A stretch of DNA of 64,000 nucleotides from contig NZ_RJUD01000104.1 in assembly GCF_024343675.1 (NCBI RefSeq), forward strand, positions 1 through 64,000, read 5' to 3'. Below the pieces are notes generated by a model. The model did no database searches, was not told the origin of the DNA, and saw only the letters and a program-made list of their open reading frames with translations. The stretch is from Lacihabitans sp. CS3-21 (GTDB taxonomy: Bacteria > Bacteroidota > Bacteroidia > Cytophagales > Spirosomataceae). This document shows, piece after piece, positions 17,315 to 25,544 of this stretch. A program made the position numbers and the translations under genes. Positions within the stretch are counted from its first letter, which is position 1; the number at the start of each line of letters is the position of its first letter.

Positions 17315-17763
17315 ATTCCTATAATTTGTAGTTGGCGGCCGTTTATCGTGATACTGTCTTTGGTCTTTTTACCAGAAAGCTCAGTTCCAAGTGGTGATGC
17401 CGAAGAAATAAGCATAACAGTTATTCCACTTTCTACTATTTTGCCTAAACTGACCGATATCAAAATATAACCTATGGTCGTATGGACTAAACTGCCATTT
17501 TTGATAAATTCTGTCTCTTGCTCAAAGTTGATGTTTTCAAAAGTGCTTATGTCTTTGAGCAGTTCATTTTTCTGGTTTTCGAGCATCGCCCGGTCATTTT
17601 GTGCCATGGCTCTACCAGTTTCGTATTTATCACCCATACTGCTCTTAGATTCCTCATTAGCGGCATTTTGAACGTTGAATATCGCTTTTTCGAGTTCCAC
17701 TAATTTCGAATTCAGTAGCTTGTGGGCTGTGGCTATAATGTTTTCTTTTTTCAAATCTTTCAA
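17308..17763 (-). CDS. GreA/GreB-like elongation factor family protein
   Basis: A 151-residue protein with an N-terminal coiled coil (residues ~1-80, including SSMGDKYETGRAMAQND) and a C-terminal FKBP-like Gre domain (~95-151, ISSASPLGTELSGKK). This is the Gre architecture, whose members enter the RNA polymerase secondary channel. Bacteroidota relatives of this size are, as I recall, often labelled 3-oxoacyl-ACP synthase, which nothing here supports. The usual acidic pair at the coiled-coil tip is not obvious, so RNA-cleavage activity is uncertain. Its ATG overlaps the stop of the ATP-grasp gene by 4 bases. Confidence 0.78.
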   Translation of the reverse strand: MKDLKKENIIATAHKLLNSKLVELEKAIFNVQNAANEESKSSMGDKYETGRAMAQNDRAMLENQKNELLKDISTFENINFEQETEFIKNGSLVHTTIGYILISVSLGKIVESGITVMLISSASPLGTELSGKKTKDSITINGRQLQIIGIY

Positions 17764-18965
17764 TGCGTTGGTTTGTCTGGGGCAGGAGCGGAGGCGTGAA
17801 GGCCAAGGTCAAACACCATTTTGGCGTATTTGTCTAGCAATTCTATCACTCGCTCGCGGCTATCGGCTTTTACTATAAGCCCCACATGATATTCTTCGTT
17901 CATTTTCCAGAAAATTTCTTTATCGTCAAAAACATCCATATTGGGCCATTGGTGCGACGAAAGCGAAATCAGAATACCAGAATATTTCTTTTCTATTTTT
18001 GGTAATATGTATGGTTTTTTCTCTGCAACTGCAGTTTCTATTTTTGCCCATTCTTTCCAAATATTTATGCCTGACGAAGCTTCTACCATTTCTGCCAAAT
18101 GAGCTCCTCCAACTCTGGAAGCAGTTTCTAAAAAGTAGTAATTGCCATCCTCATGACATTTTATTACCTCAGTATGTGAGGCACTGAACTTCATGCCGAA
18201 GGCCTTCATCACTTGGTGATTGATCAGCGAAAGTGCTTGTTGGTCTAGTGAGCCAAATTCTACTGTAACTGAACGGAAGATTCCCCCTCCATGAGCTACG
18301 TCAAAAGGTGTGCTTAAATATTGGCTACATCTTTCAAAAACAACTTCTTTGTTAATGATCAGTGAATCGATGTGATATACGTCTCCGGGCTTAAAAGTTT
18401 CTATTAGAAAATTATGACGACTATCGCCTAATCCGTGTATCCAATCCCAAGCTTCGTTTTTTGAATATACTTTTTTTATTCCTGAAGCCGACGCTTCAGA
18501 GCGAGGTTTTACTAACCATGGCCCTGTTGAGTTTTCGAGAAAATGGGTAATCTCCACATCGTTAAATAAAGCACTGAACCCAGGAACCGGTATTTGGTTG
18601 TCCTCAGCTTGAACACGCATAGCCAGTTTGTCTCTAAAATATCGGGCTGTGGTTTGTCCCATGCCCGGTATTCTGAAATGTTCCCGAACTAAAGCAGCCT
18701 TTTCTACATCAAAATCATCAAGAGCAACCACCAAATCTATTTTGCGTGTACGCATCAGATGTGCAGTGCCTTCCAAAAGTGTCTGGTAAGTATCGAAAGA
18801 ATTGTCGTTGTTTTCTAAATAAAAAAACTCGTCGATGCTTTCTCTTGGCCATGGTTTATGTTCTATTTTTTTGTGTGTTAACAAAAAAACCGTGTTGCCT
18901 TCCTCTTTGGCGGCCTTCAGAAATTCCACACCTTTGAAGTATGTACAGATACAAAGTATAGTCAT
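17760..18965 (-). CDS. ATP-grasp domain protein
   Basis: A 401-residue ATP-grasp ligase-type enzyme. The N-terminal pre-grasp domain begins MTILCICTYFKGVEFL. Residues ~130-320 form the ATP-grasp fold, with GPWLVKPRSEASASGIKKV (ATP-binding lysine and loop, ~152) and YYFLETASRVGGAHL (~270, with the Mg-binding Glu). It probably joins a carboxylate to an amine or thiol, but the substrate is unknown. It is the first gene of a two-gene unit with the Gre-like gene (4-base overlap). Confidence 0.85.
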   Translation of the reverse strand: MTILCICTYFKGVEFLKAAKEEGNTVFLLTHKKIEHKPWPRESIDEFFYLENNDNSFDTYQTLLEGTAHLMRTRKIDLVVALDDFDVEKAALVREHFRIPGMGQTTARYFRDKLAMRVQAEDNQIPVPGFSALFNDVEITHFLENSTGPWLVKPRSEASASGIKKVYSKNEAWDWIHGLGDSRHNFLIETFKPGDVYHIDSLIINKEVVFERCSQYLSTPFDVAHGGGIFRSVTVEFGSLDQQALSLINHQVMKAFGMKFSASHTEVIKCHEDGNYYFLETASRVGGAHLAEMVEASSGINIWKEWAKIETAVAEKKPYILPKIEKKYSGILISLSSHQWPNMDVFDDKEIFWKMNEEYHVGLIVKADSRERVIELLDKYAKMVFDLGLHASAPAPDKPTH

Positions 18966-19008
18966 CTCAATATATTTTTTTCGAAAAATAAGCTTTTAAG
19001 CTTAAATA

Positions 19009-19040
19009 CAAAAAAAGCCATCCAATTATTTTGGATGGCT
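19009..19040 (-). terminator. Terminator after the DUF1573 gene
   Basis: On the minus strand the 10-base arms AGCCATCCAA and TTGGATGGCT close a short AT loop and are followed by seven T residues. It lies 23 bases past the DUF1573 stop codon and upstream of the ATP-grasp gene. Confidence 0.88.
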
Positions 19041-19062
19041 CTAAATATCTGAATGAAGAAAT

Positions 19063-19452
19063 TTATTTTCCTCCAGTCGCTTTCGGCGTTACGTTACCTT
19101 TGATTGTCAATATAACCGTACCATTCTCAGCATTACTTACTACAGTGATAGTTTTTGTAAATGCACCAGGACGACCCGAAGTGTTGTAACCCACTTTGAT
19201 TACACTTTTAGCACCTGGCATAATTGGGTCTTTTGACCACTCTGGCGTTGTACATCCACAAGAAGCCTGAGCGTTAGTGATTACCACTGGAGCAGTTCCT
19301 GTATTAGTTACTTCAAATGAGTAAGTAGCCAATGGACCTTCGGTTAGTTTTCCGAAATCGTGTGTCTCTTTATTGAACTTCAAAACTCCTTGAGCGTTTG
19401 TAGCCGCTGCAAATAAAAGAACACTTACTAGAGTGAAAAATAATTTTTTCAT
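19063..19452 (-). CDS. DUF1573 domain protein, exported
   Basis: A 129-residue protein: a signal peptide (KKLFFTLVSVLLFAAATNAQ) plus one DUF1573 Ig-like (ASH/MSP-type) domain. HDFGKLTEGPLATYSFEVTN and the conserved ASCGCTTPEW (~residue 65) are the family hallmarks. Such single-domain proteins are common and often abundant in Bacteroidota; their role is unknown, perhaps structural in the periplasm or on the surface. It is transcribed alone and ends at a strong terminator. Confidence 0.92.
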   Translation of the reverse strand: MKKLFFTLVSVLLFAAATNAQGVLKFNKETHDFGKLTEGPLATYSFEVTNTGTAPVVITNAQASCGCTTPEWSKDPIMPGAKSVIKVGYNTSGRPGAFTKTITVVSNAENGTVILTIKGNVTPKATGGK

Positions 19453-19632
19453 GTTACTGAATATTAAATGTTTAAAATTGATTCTTACTTAAAACTTATA
19501 CAAAGTAAATACCAACATTAGATATATTAAAAACTTTTAACAATGTATTAACAATCCAATTTTCGATTCGCAAATAGTGATTTGTATTAAAATATGAATT
19601 AACTTTACATAAAGATTTGTATATTCACTCCG

Positions 19633-19649
19633 AATTCAATCATTGAATT
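19633..19649. promoter_or_regulatory. Perfect palindrome upstream of E1, candidate operator
   Basis: AATTCAAT-C-ATTGAATT is a perfect 17-base palindrome centred 51 bases before the ATG of the 2-oxoacid dehydrogenase E1 gene. Its size and position suit a dimeric transcription-factor site. No protein partner can be named. Confidence 0.4.
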
Positions 19650-19691
19650 TACGAATTATTACACTTTTTCAATCTGAATACTGATTAAATC

Positions 19692-22100
19692 ATGAGTGAA
19701 CTGCTTACTGGTTTTTATACATCAAATGAGGTAATTCTATCAAAAACAGAGGTTTTGGCTGATTATCAATTGGTTTGTGAGAGTAGAGCAGTGAGTTTAA
19801 TGGGGCGTAAAGATGTATTCATGGGTCGTGCAAAATTTGGTATTTTTGGCGATGGAAAAGAACTTGCCCAAATTGCATTATCCAAAGTTTTTAGGAAAGG
19901 TGACTTCAGATCTGGATATTATCGCGATCAAACCCTTGTAGCTGCTACGGGTGGGCTTACATGGCAACAGTTTTTTGCACAACTGTATGCACACGCCGAC
20001 ATCAATCATGATATTTTTACTGCAGGGAGGTCTATGAACGCCCATTATGGAAACCATTGGCTAGACGAAAAGGGTCATTGGTTAGACCAAACTGAGATGT
20101 TCAATGGGGCTGTAGATGTTTCTTCTACTGCAGGTCAAATGCCTCGCAGTTTAGGTCTTGCGTATGCTTCAAAGTTGTTCCGCAAAAACCCATATCTAAA
20201 GAAATTCAAGACTTTTTCTAACGGAGGAAATGAGGTTTGTTTTGCAACAATTGGAGATGCATCTACTTCGCAGGGAATGTTTTTTGAGACCATCAATGCT
20301 GCTGGCGTTTTACAGATTCCATTAGTAGTTTCTGTTTGGGACGATGGCTACGGAATATCAGTTCCTATTGAGTATCAGACCACCAAAGGAAGTATTTCAG
20401 AAGCCTTGGCAGGATTTGAAAAAACGGATGGCAACGGAATAGAAATCATAAAAGTAAAGGGTTGGGATTATCCCGCTTTAATAAAAGCCTACCAAAAAGC
20501 CGCTAGAATCGCTCGTGATGAGCACACGCCCGTGTTAGTGCATGTAGTAGAAGTTACGCAGCCTCAAGGGCATTCGGCCTCGGGTTCGCACGAAAGATAT
20601 AAATCAAAAGAAAGGCTGGAATGGGAAATAGAATATGATTGCAATTTGATTTTCAGAGATTGGATTCTCAAAAACAACATAGCAGACGAAGCTGAGCTGA
20701 AAGCCGTTGAGAAAAAAGCGGAGGATGTAGCCAAAGATGCACGTAAAAAAGCTTGGGATGCTTGTAAAGAAGCCATCAGTGCAGACAATACGCTTGTTTC
20801 AGCGTTATTAGTAGAGGCTGTAGAAAGTAGTAAGGCCGATGCGGAAGTAGTTGAGTTAAAGAAACAGTTTGATAGCAACACCAATCCACAGAAAAAAGAT
20901 GGACTCAAAACCTTGAAACTGCTTTCAAGGATAGTTTCTGGAGAAAAGATAAGAAAGGAAATTGGGAAATTGATAGAGAATCTTCAAGCTAAAAATACCC
21001 ATCGATACAGCAGTCATTTATATTCTGAGTTTGAAACCTCGCCACTCAAAGTAAAACCCATAAAGGCCGTTTACTCTGATAAAAGCCCGATGGTAGATGG
21101 TAGAGAGATTGTAAACAGATTTTTTGATTATGTTTTTTCTAAAAATCCTTTGGTATTTGCTGTGGGAGAAGATATCGGAAAAATTGGTGATGTAAATCAA
21201 GGTTTTGCTGGTCTACAAGAAAAATATGGCGAACTAAGAATTACCGATACAGGAATCAGAGAAACCACCATCATTGGCCAAGGAATTGGTGCCGCGATGC
21301 GTGGTTTGAGGCCGATTGTTGAGATTCAATATTTCGATTATATATATTATGCTTTGCCAACACTTACCGACGACTTGGCATCGCTACGTTATAGAACCTT
21401 CGGCAAACAAATGGCTCCAGTGATTGTACGTACACGTGGACATCGTTTGGAAGGCATTTGGCATTCAGGCTCGCCTATGGCTGTGATGATTCATGCTTTA
21501 AGAGGAATGCATGTATTAGTGCCAAGAAATTTTGTAAAAGCTGCAGGTTTTTATAATACATTGCTCAAAGGTGATGACCCAGCTTTAGTCATAGAAAGTC
21601 TGAATGGTTATAGACTTAAAGAAAAACTGCCCGATAATCTGCACGAAATATGTGAGCCATTGGGTGTACCAGAAATATTAAATGAAGGCAACGACATAAC
21701 CATCGTGACATATGGCTCCATGTGCCGCATAGTAGTGGAAGCTGCCGAAGATCTCCGCAAAGTGGGCATAAGTGTGGAAGTGATAGATGTACAATCGCTC
21801 CTACCATTTGATATCAACAAAATGATTCTGAAATCTGTAAAAAAGACGAATCGTGTGATTTTTGCTGATGAAGATATGCCAGGAGGAGGAACAGCCTACA
21901 TGATGCAGCAAGTCCTTGACGAGCACGGTGCCTACCATTTCCTCGACTCCAAACCCGTTTGCATCAGTGCACAAGCCCATCGCCCAGCCTATGGTACGGA
22001 TGGCGACTATTTCTCTAAACCCAGTGTGGAGACCATTTTTGATGCCGCCTACCAAATCATGTCGGAGGTAAATCCTGCTAGGTATCCTGAGTTGTACTGA
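19692..22100 (+). CDS. 2-oxoisovalerate dehydrogenase E1, fused alpha and beta subunits
   Basis: Thiamine-diphosphate-dependent E1 of a branched-chain 2-oxoacid dehydrogenase complex, which decarboxylates the 2-oxo acid and passes the acyl group to lipoyl-E2. The alpha part (residues ~1-340) includes GYYRDQT and the TPP-binding segment starting GDASTSQG (~188) and ending DDGYG; this departs from the usual GDG..NN. A charged helical linker (~340-450) follows, then the beta part (~460-802) with VGEDIG, GIRETTIIGQGIGAAM and VEIQYFDY. The fused form is common in Bacteroidota. No E2 or E3 gene is adjacent. It is preceded by a 17-base palindrome. Confidence 0.92.
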   Translation: MSELLTGFYTSNEVILSKTEVLADYQLVCESRAVSLMGRKDVFMGRAKFGIFGDGKELAQIALSKVFRKGDFRSGYYRDQTLVAATGGLTWQQFFAQLYAHADINHDIFTAGRSMNAHYGNHWLDEKGHWLDQTEMFNGAVDVSSTAGQMPRSLGLAYASKLFRKNPYLKKFKTFSNGGNEVCFATIGDASTSQGMFFETINAAGVLQIPLVVSVWDDGYGISVPIEYQTTKGSISEALAGFEKTDGNGIEIIKVKGWDYPALIKAYQKAARIARDEHTPVLVHVVEVTQPQGHSASGSHERYKSKERLEWEIEYDCNLIFRDWILKNNIADEAELKAVEKKAEDVAKDARKKAWDACKEAISADNTLVSALLVEAVESSKADAEVVELKKQFDSNTNPQKKDGLKTLKLLSRIVSGEKIRKEIGKLIENLQAKNTHRYSSHLYSEFETSPLKVKPIKAVYSDKSPMVDGREIVNRFFDYVFSKNPLVFAVGEDIGKIGDVNQGFAGLQEKYGELRITDTGIRETTIIGQGIGAAMRGLRPIVEIQYFDYIYYALPTLTDDLASLRYRTFGKQMAPVIVRTRGHRLEGIWHSGSPMAVMIHALRGMHVLVPRNFVKAAGFYNTLLKGDDPALVIESLNGYRLKEKLPDNLHEICEPLGVPEILNEGNDITIVTYGSMCRIVVEAAEDLRKVGISVEVIDVQSLLPFDINKMILKSVKKTNRVIFADEDMPGGGTAYMMQQVLDEHGAYHFLDSKPVCISAQAHRPAYGTDGDYFSKPSVETIFDAAYQIMSEVNPARYPELY

Positions 22101-22159
22101 GTAATTTAATTTGAAAAATTGAAAGGTCACCTCTATTTTTTTCCTCCAAAAAAATAGCC

Positions 22160-22167
22160 TAATTTTG
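22160..22167 (+). promoter_or_regulatory. Putative -7 promoter element of the M20 peptidase gene
   Basis: TAATTTTG matches the Bacteroidota -7 consensus TAnnTTTG, 21 bases before the ATG at 22189. The -33 position, 19 bases upstream, falls in a T-rich run rather than a clear TTTG. Confidence 0.45.
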
Positions 22168-22188
22168 GTATTATTTTAAAATGCCTCG

Positions 22189-23568
22189 ATGAAAGATTAT
22201 ATAGCTTCAAACAAACAACGATATTTAGACGAACTCTTCGATTTTTTAAGGATTCCTTCGGTCAGTGCGGACTCCAAACACGTTCCTGACATGATTACTG
22301 CTGCCGAATGGGTAAAAGATAAATTATTAGTTGCTGGTCTCGATAAGGCCGAAGTTTGCCCAACAGATGGCCATCCGATAGTTTTTGCTGAGAAAATTAT
22401 TGACCCAAGTTTGCCCACAATTTTGGTATATGGGCACTACGATGTGCAGCCCGCTGACCCCATCGAACTTTGGAATAGCCCGCCTTTTGAACCAACTGTT
22501 ATCATAACACCAAGTCACCCACAAGGAGCTATTTTCGCTCGTGGTGCTTGTGACGACAAAGGCCAGATTTACATGCACGTGAAGGCCATTGAAGCTATGA
22601 TTTTGCACAAAGAACTCACTTGTAACGTAAAAGTGATGTTTGAGGGCGAGGAAGAAGTAGGTTCTGAAAATTTAGGAACTTTTGTAAAAAACAACAAAGA
22701 AAAACTCAAAGCAGACATCATTCTTATATCCGATACTTCTATCATCAGCAACGACATTCCTTCTGTAGAAACTGGCTTAAGAGGCTTGGCTTACATGGAA
22801 GTAGAAGTGGAGGCTGCCAATCGTGACCTGCACTCGGGCGTTTATGGCGGTGCCGTTGCAAATCCTATCAATGTTTTGTCGCAAATGATCGCCTCTATGC
22901 ACGATGCCGACGGCAAAATCACTGTCAAAGGATTTTATGATAAAGTAGTTGAACTGAGCCAAATAGAGAGAGACGAACTGGAAGCAGCTCCCTTTGACTT
23001 GGAAGAATACAAAAAAGACCTTAAAATAGCTGAAGTAACTGGAGAAAAGGGCTATACCACCAGAGAAAGAGCAGCCATAAGGCCAACGCTAGATGTCAAC
23101 GGAATTTGGGGTGGCTATACAGGCGAAGGTTCAAAAACCGTTTTGCCTTCAAAAGCATTCGCCAAAATTTCGATGCGATTGGTGCCTGACCAAGACTGGG
23201 AAGAAATATCCGACTTGTTTATGACGCACTTCAAAGCAATAGCTCCTCCTACAGTAAAGGTTTCTGTAAAAAAACACCACGGAGGCCAGCCATATGTTAC
23301 ACCTACAGATTCAATAGGCTATAAAGCCGCATTTATGGCTTTAGAAGAAAGTTTTGGCAAGAAGCCTGTGCCAACACGAGGAGGAGGAAGCATTCCAATA
23401 GTAGCACTTTTTGAACAAGAACTGGGACTAAAATCCATACTTTTCGGATTCGGATTAGATTCTGACGCTTTACATTCTCCGAATGAGCATTACGGCATAT
23501 TCAATTTCATGAAAGGCATAGAAACCATTCCATTGTTTTATAAATACTTCCGAGAGTTGAGTAAATAG
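22189..23568 (+). CDS. M20 family dipeptidase
   Basis: A 459-residue metallopeptidase of the M20/CNDP type that hydrolyses dipeptides using a two-metal centre. Metal and catalytic motifs are VYGHYDVQP (~residue 85), FARGACDDKGQ (~118), FEGEEEVGSEN (~150), ISDTS (~182) and the C-terminal HSPNEHYG (~440). A dimerisation domain (~200-360) interrupts the catalytic one. There is no signal peptide, so it is cytoplasmic. The gene is transcribed from its own likely promoter; murQ follows after 31 bases and may be co-transcribed. Confidence 0.94.
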   Translation: MKDYIASNKQRYLDELFDFLRIPSVSADSKHVPDMITAAEWVKDKLLVAGLDKAEVCPTDGHPIVFAEKIIDPSLPTILVYGHYDVQPADPIELWNSPPFEPTVIITPSHPQGAIFARGACDDKGQIYMHVKAIEAMILHKELTCNVKVMFEGEEEVGSENLGTFVKNNKEKLKADIILISDTSIISNDIPSVETGLRGLAYMEVEVEAANRDLHSGVYGGAVANPINVLSQMIASMHDADGKITVKGFYDKVVELSQIERDELEAAPFDLEEYKKDLKIAEVTGEKGYTTRERAAIRPTLDVNGIWGGYTGEGSKTVLPSKAFAKISMRLVPDQDWEEISDLFMTHFKAIAPPTVKVSVKKHHGGQPYVTPTDSIGYKAAFMALEESFGKKPVPTRGGGSIPIVALFEQELGLKSILFGFGLDSDALHSPNEHYGIFNFMKGIETIPLFYKYFRELSK

Positions 23569-23599
23569 TAGTTGTATTTCATAATGCACTAATTAAATT

Positions 23600-24436
23600 A
23601 TGAGCGATAAATTAAATCTTGCTGGATTGTCAACGGAGGCTTCCTCAAACCACGATAATCTAGAAAAAAAAACAGTTCTGGAAATCCTAAAAGGCATAAA
23701 TGAGGAAGATAAAACAGTGCCTTATGCCATAGAAAAGGTATTGCCACAGATAGAAGTTTTGGTAGAAAAAGCAGTGGAAAGAATGCAAAAAGGGGGTCGA
23801 TTGTTCTACATAGGGGCGGGCACAAGTGGCAGATTGGGCATTGTGGATGCCTCTGAATGCCCTCCAACTTATGGCGTACCACATGGTTTGGTAGTAGGAA
23901 TTATTGCTGGTGGAGATTCGGCCATCAGAAAAGCGGTAGAAAATGCCGAAGACGATGCCGAACAAGCGTGGAAAGATTTGCTGCTTTTTGATGTAAATGC
24001 TAATGATATATTAATTGGCATAGCTGCCTCAGGAAGAACGCCTTATGTAATTGGAGGATTAGAATCGGCCAACAAAAATGGTCTTTTGACAGGTTGTGTG
24101 GTTTGTAACGCCAATAGTGCAGTTGCGGCTAAAGCACAATTTCCTATAGAAGTAGTTGTTGGGCCAGAATATGTAACTGGTTCTACAAGGATGAAATCTG
24201 GAACGGCTCAAAAGCTGGTGTTAAACATGATTTCTACCTCGATCATGATAAAACTCGGAAAAGTGCGTGGCAACAAAATGGTGGATATGCAACTTAGCAA
24301 TGAAAAATTGATTGAGAGGGGCATAAAAATGATCATGAATGAGATTGAAGTAGAATATGGGCTTGCTCAAGAATTGTTGAAAACACATGGAAGTGTAAGA
24401 AAAGCTGTTGATTTTTATCAAAACAATAACCAATGA
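23600..24436 (+). CDS. murQ: N-acetylmuramic acid 6-phosphate etherase
   Basis: MurQ cleaves the D-lactyl ether of N-acetylmuramic acid 6-phosphate in peptidoglycan recycling. The SIS-domain protein shows YIGAGTSGRLGIVDASECPP (~residues 72-91, including the catalytic Glu), GGDSAIRKAVENAEDD (~105) and GSTRMKSGTAQK (~195). At 278 residues it is close to the family norm (~298). No neighbouring transporter or MurR-type regulator is present. Its stop overlaps the ATG of the VWA gene (ATGA, 4 bases), an unexpected partnership. Confidence 0.95.
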   Translation: MSDKLNLAGLSTEASSNHDNLEKKTVLEILKGINEEDKTVPYAIEKVLPQIEVLVEKAVERMQKGGRLFYIGAGTSGRLGIVDASECPPTYGVPHGLVVGIIAGGDSAIRKAVENAEDDAEQAWKDLLLFDVNANDILIGIAASGRTPYVIGGLESANKNGLLTGCVVCNANSAVAAKAQFPIEVVVGPEYVTGSTRMKSGTAQKLVLNMISTSIMIKLGKVRGNKMVDMQLSNEKLIERGIKMIMNEIEVEYGLAQELLKTHGSVRKAVDFYQNNNQ

Positions 24437-25419
24437 TATGGTATTCATTTAATTGGTTTTCCGTGGCCACTTTGCGTAAGTTTGAGTGGGCAAATCCTTA
24501 TTTTTTCTGGCTATTTCTACTTATTCCCGCTTTGTTTTTTCTAAAATGGGTTTTTAAATCTCAAAGAAAACAAAGTCTTGTCCTTTCTGTTAGCAATCTC
24601 TCCTTTCAAGCCTCTTTGTTCGTATGGTTGAGGTATTTGGTGCCTTTCTTTTATATTTTAGGAATAATTTGCCTTGTTCTGGCTTTGGCAAGGCCGCAGC
24701 TAGTCAATCAAAACAAAGAAAAGTATGCAGAAGGTATAGATATAGCTTTGGCTATTGATATTTCAGATTCGATGCTGGCGAAAGATTTACAACCTAACAG
24801 ACTGGAAGCAGCAAAAAACATAGGTAAGGAATTTGTGGATGGCAGAGCAAACGACAGGATTGCCTTAGTAGCGTTTGCTGGTGAAACCACCACCTTAAGT
24901 CCACTTACAACCGATTATGAGTTATTAAAAGAATATTTGAACAGCCTGAATACAAGCCTTATAAAAACTTCAGGCACAGCAATAGGTATGGCATTGGCGT
25001 CGTGTATAAACAAGCTTCGTGATGTCCCTAGTAAATCAAAAATAGCGATTATTATTAGTGATGGAGACAATACTACTGGTTCCATAGCTCCAGAAATAGC
25101 TATAGAATTGGCCAAAACCTTTGGTATAAGAGTCTATACAATAGCGATTGGAAAAAACTCAGGAGAGGAAGTAATTGATGAGAAAACTTTAAAAATGTTA
25201 GCTGAAAAAGCAGATGGACAATTTTTTAGAGCGACAGACAATGATGCCTTATCAAAAATTTTTAGTCGTATAAATCTACTTGAAAAAACAATATTTAAAG
25301 ACCAAGGCATCAAAGATGTATCTGATTATTACTACATATATCTCAACTGGTCCATTCTCTTCTTTTTGATTTCATTATTTTTAAAATTTACTTTTTTGGG
25401 GAATATATTAGAAGATTAA
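24433..25419 (+). CDS. BatA-like von Willebrand factor A membrane protein
   Basis: A 328-residue VWA protein of the BatA/BatB (aerotolerance-related) kind. Two N-terminal membrane segments (~residues 24-40 and ~58-78) precede a VWA domain (~100-290) with an intact MIDAS metal site (DISDSM, and T/D residues in LTTDYE and ISDGDN). A final membrane segment lies at ~305-325. Batteries of this type usually sit with MoxR and BatC-E genes; here none is adjacent, and the gene is instead coupled to murQ by a 4-base overlap. Confidence 0.86.
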   Translation: MIWYSFNWFSVATLRKFEWANPYFFWLFLLIPALFFLKWVFKSQRKQSLVLSVSNLSFQASLFVWLRYLVPFFYILGIICLVLALARPQLVNQNKEKYAEGIDIALAIDISDSMLAKDLQPNRLEAAKNIGKEFVDGRANDRIALVAFAGETTTLSPLTTDYELLKEYLNSLNTSLIKTSGTAIGMALASCINKLRDVPSKSKIAIIISDGDNTTGSIAPEIAIELAKTFGIRVYTIAIGKNSGEEVIDEKTLKMLAEKADGQFFRATDNDALSKIFSRINLLEKTIFKDQGIKDVSDYYYIYLNWSILFFLISLFLKFTFLGNILED

Positions 25420-25516
25420 TCCTCAATTGTGTGATATTTTTCTTCTTTTTTCGCAAAATCGTCAAAATAATATTACAATTCGAATAAAATACCTAAAAAG
25501 GCATTCGAAAATTTTA

Positions 25517-25524
25517 TAGGTTTG
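25517..25524 (+). promoter_or_regulatory. Putative -7 promoter element of the ThuA-oxidoreductase operon
   Basis: TAGGTTTG matches TAnnTTTG exactly, 20 bases before the ATG at 25545 and in a non-coding gap after the VWA gene. The -33 element is not clear. Confidence 0.45.
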
Positions 25525-25544
25525 TATTAACAACCTTAATATAA

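Noticed and set aside
17308-17763. 3-oxoacyl-ACP synthase label for the Gre-like gene
   Set aside because: No ketosynthase residues or fold; the coiled coil plus FKBP-like C-terminus fits Gre factors.
20564-20908. A 114-codon minus-strand ORF inside the E1 gene
   Set aside because: Composition is serine/alanine-rich antisense of a helical linker; no start context or conservation.
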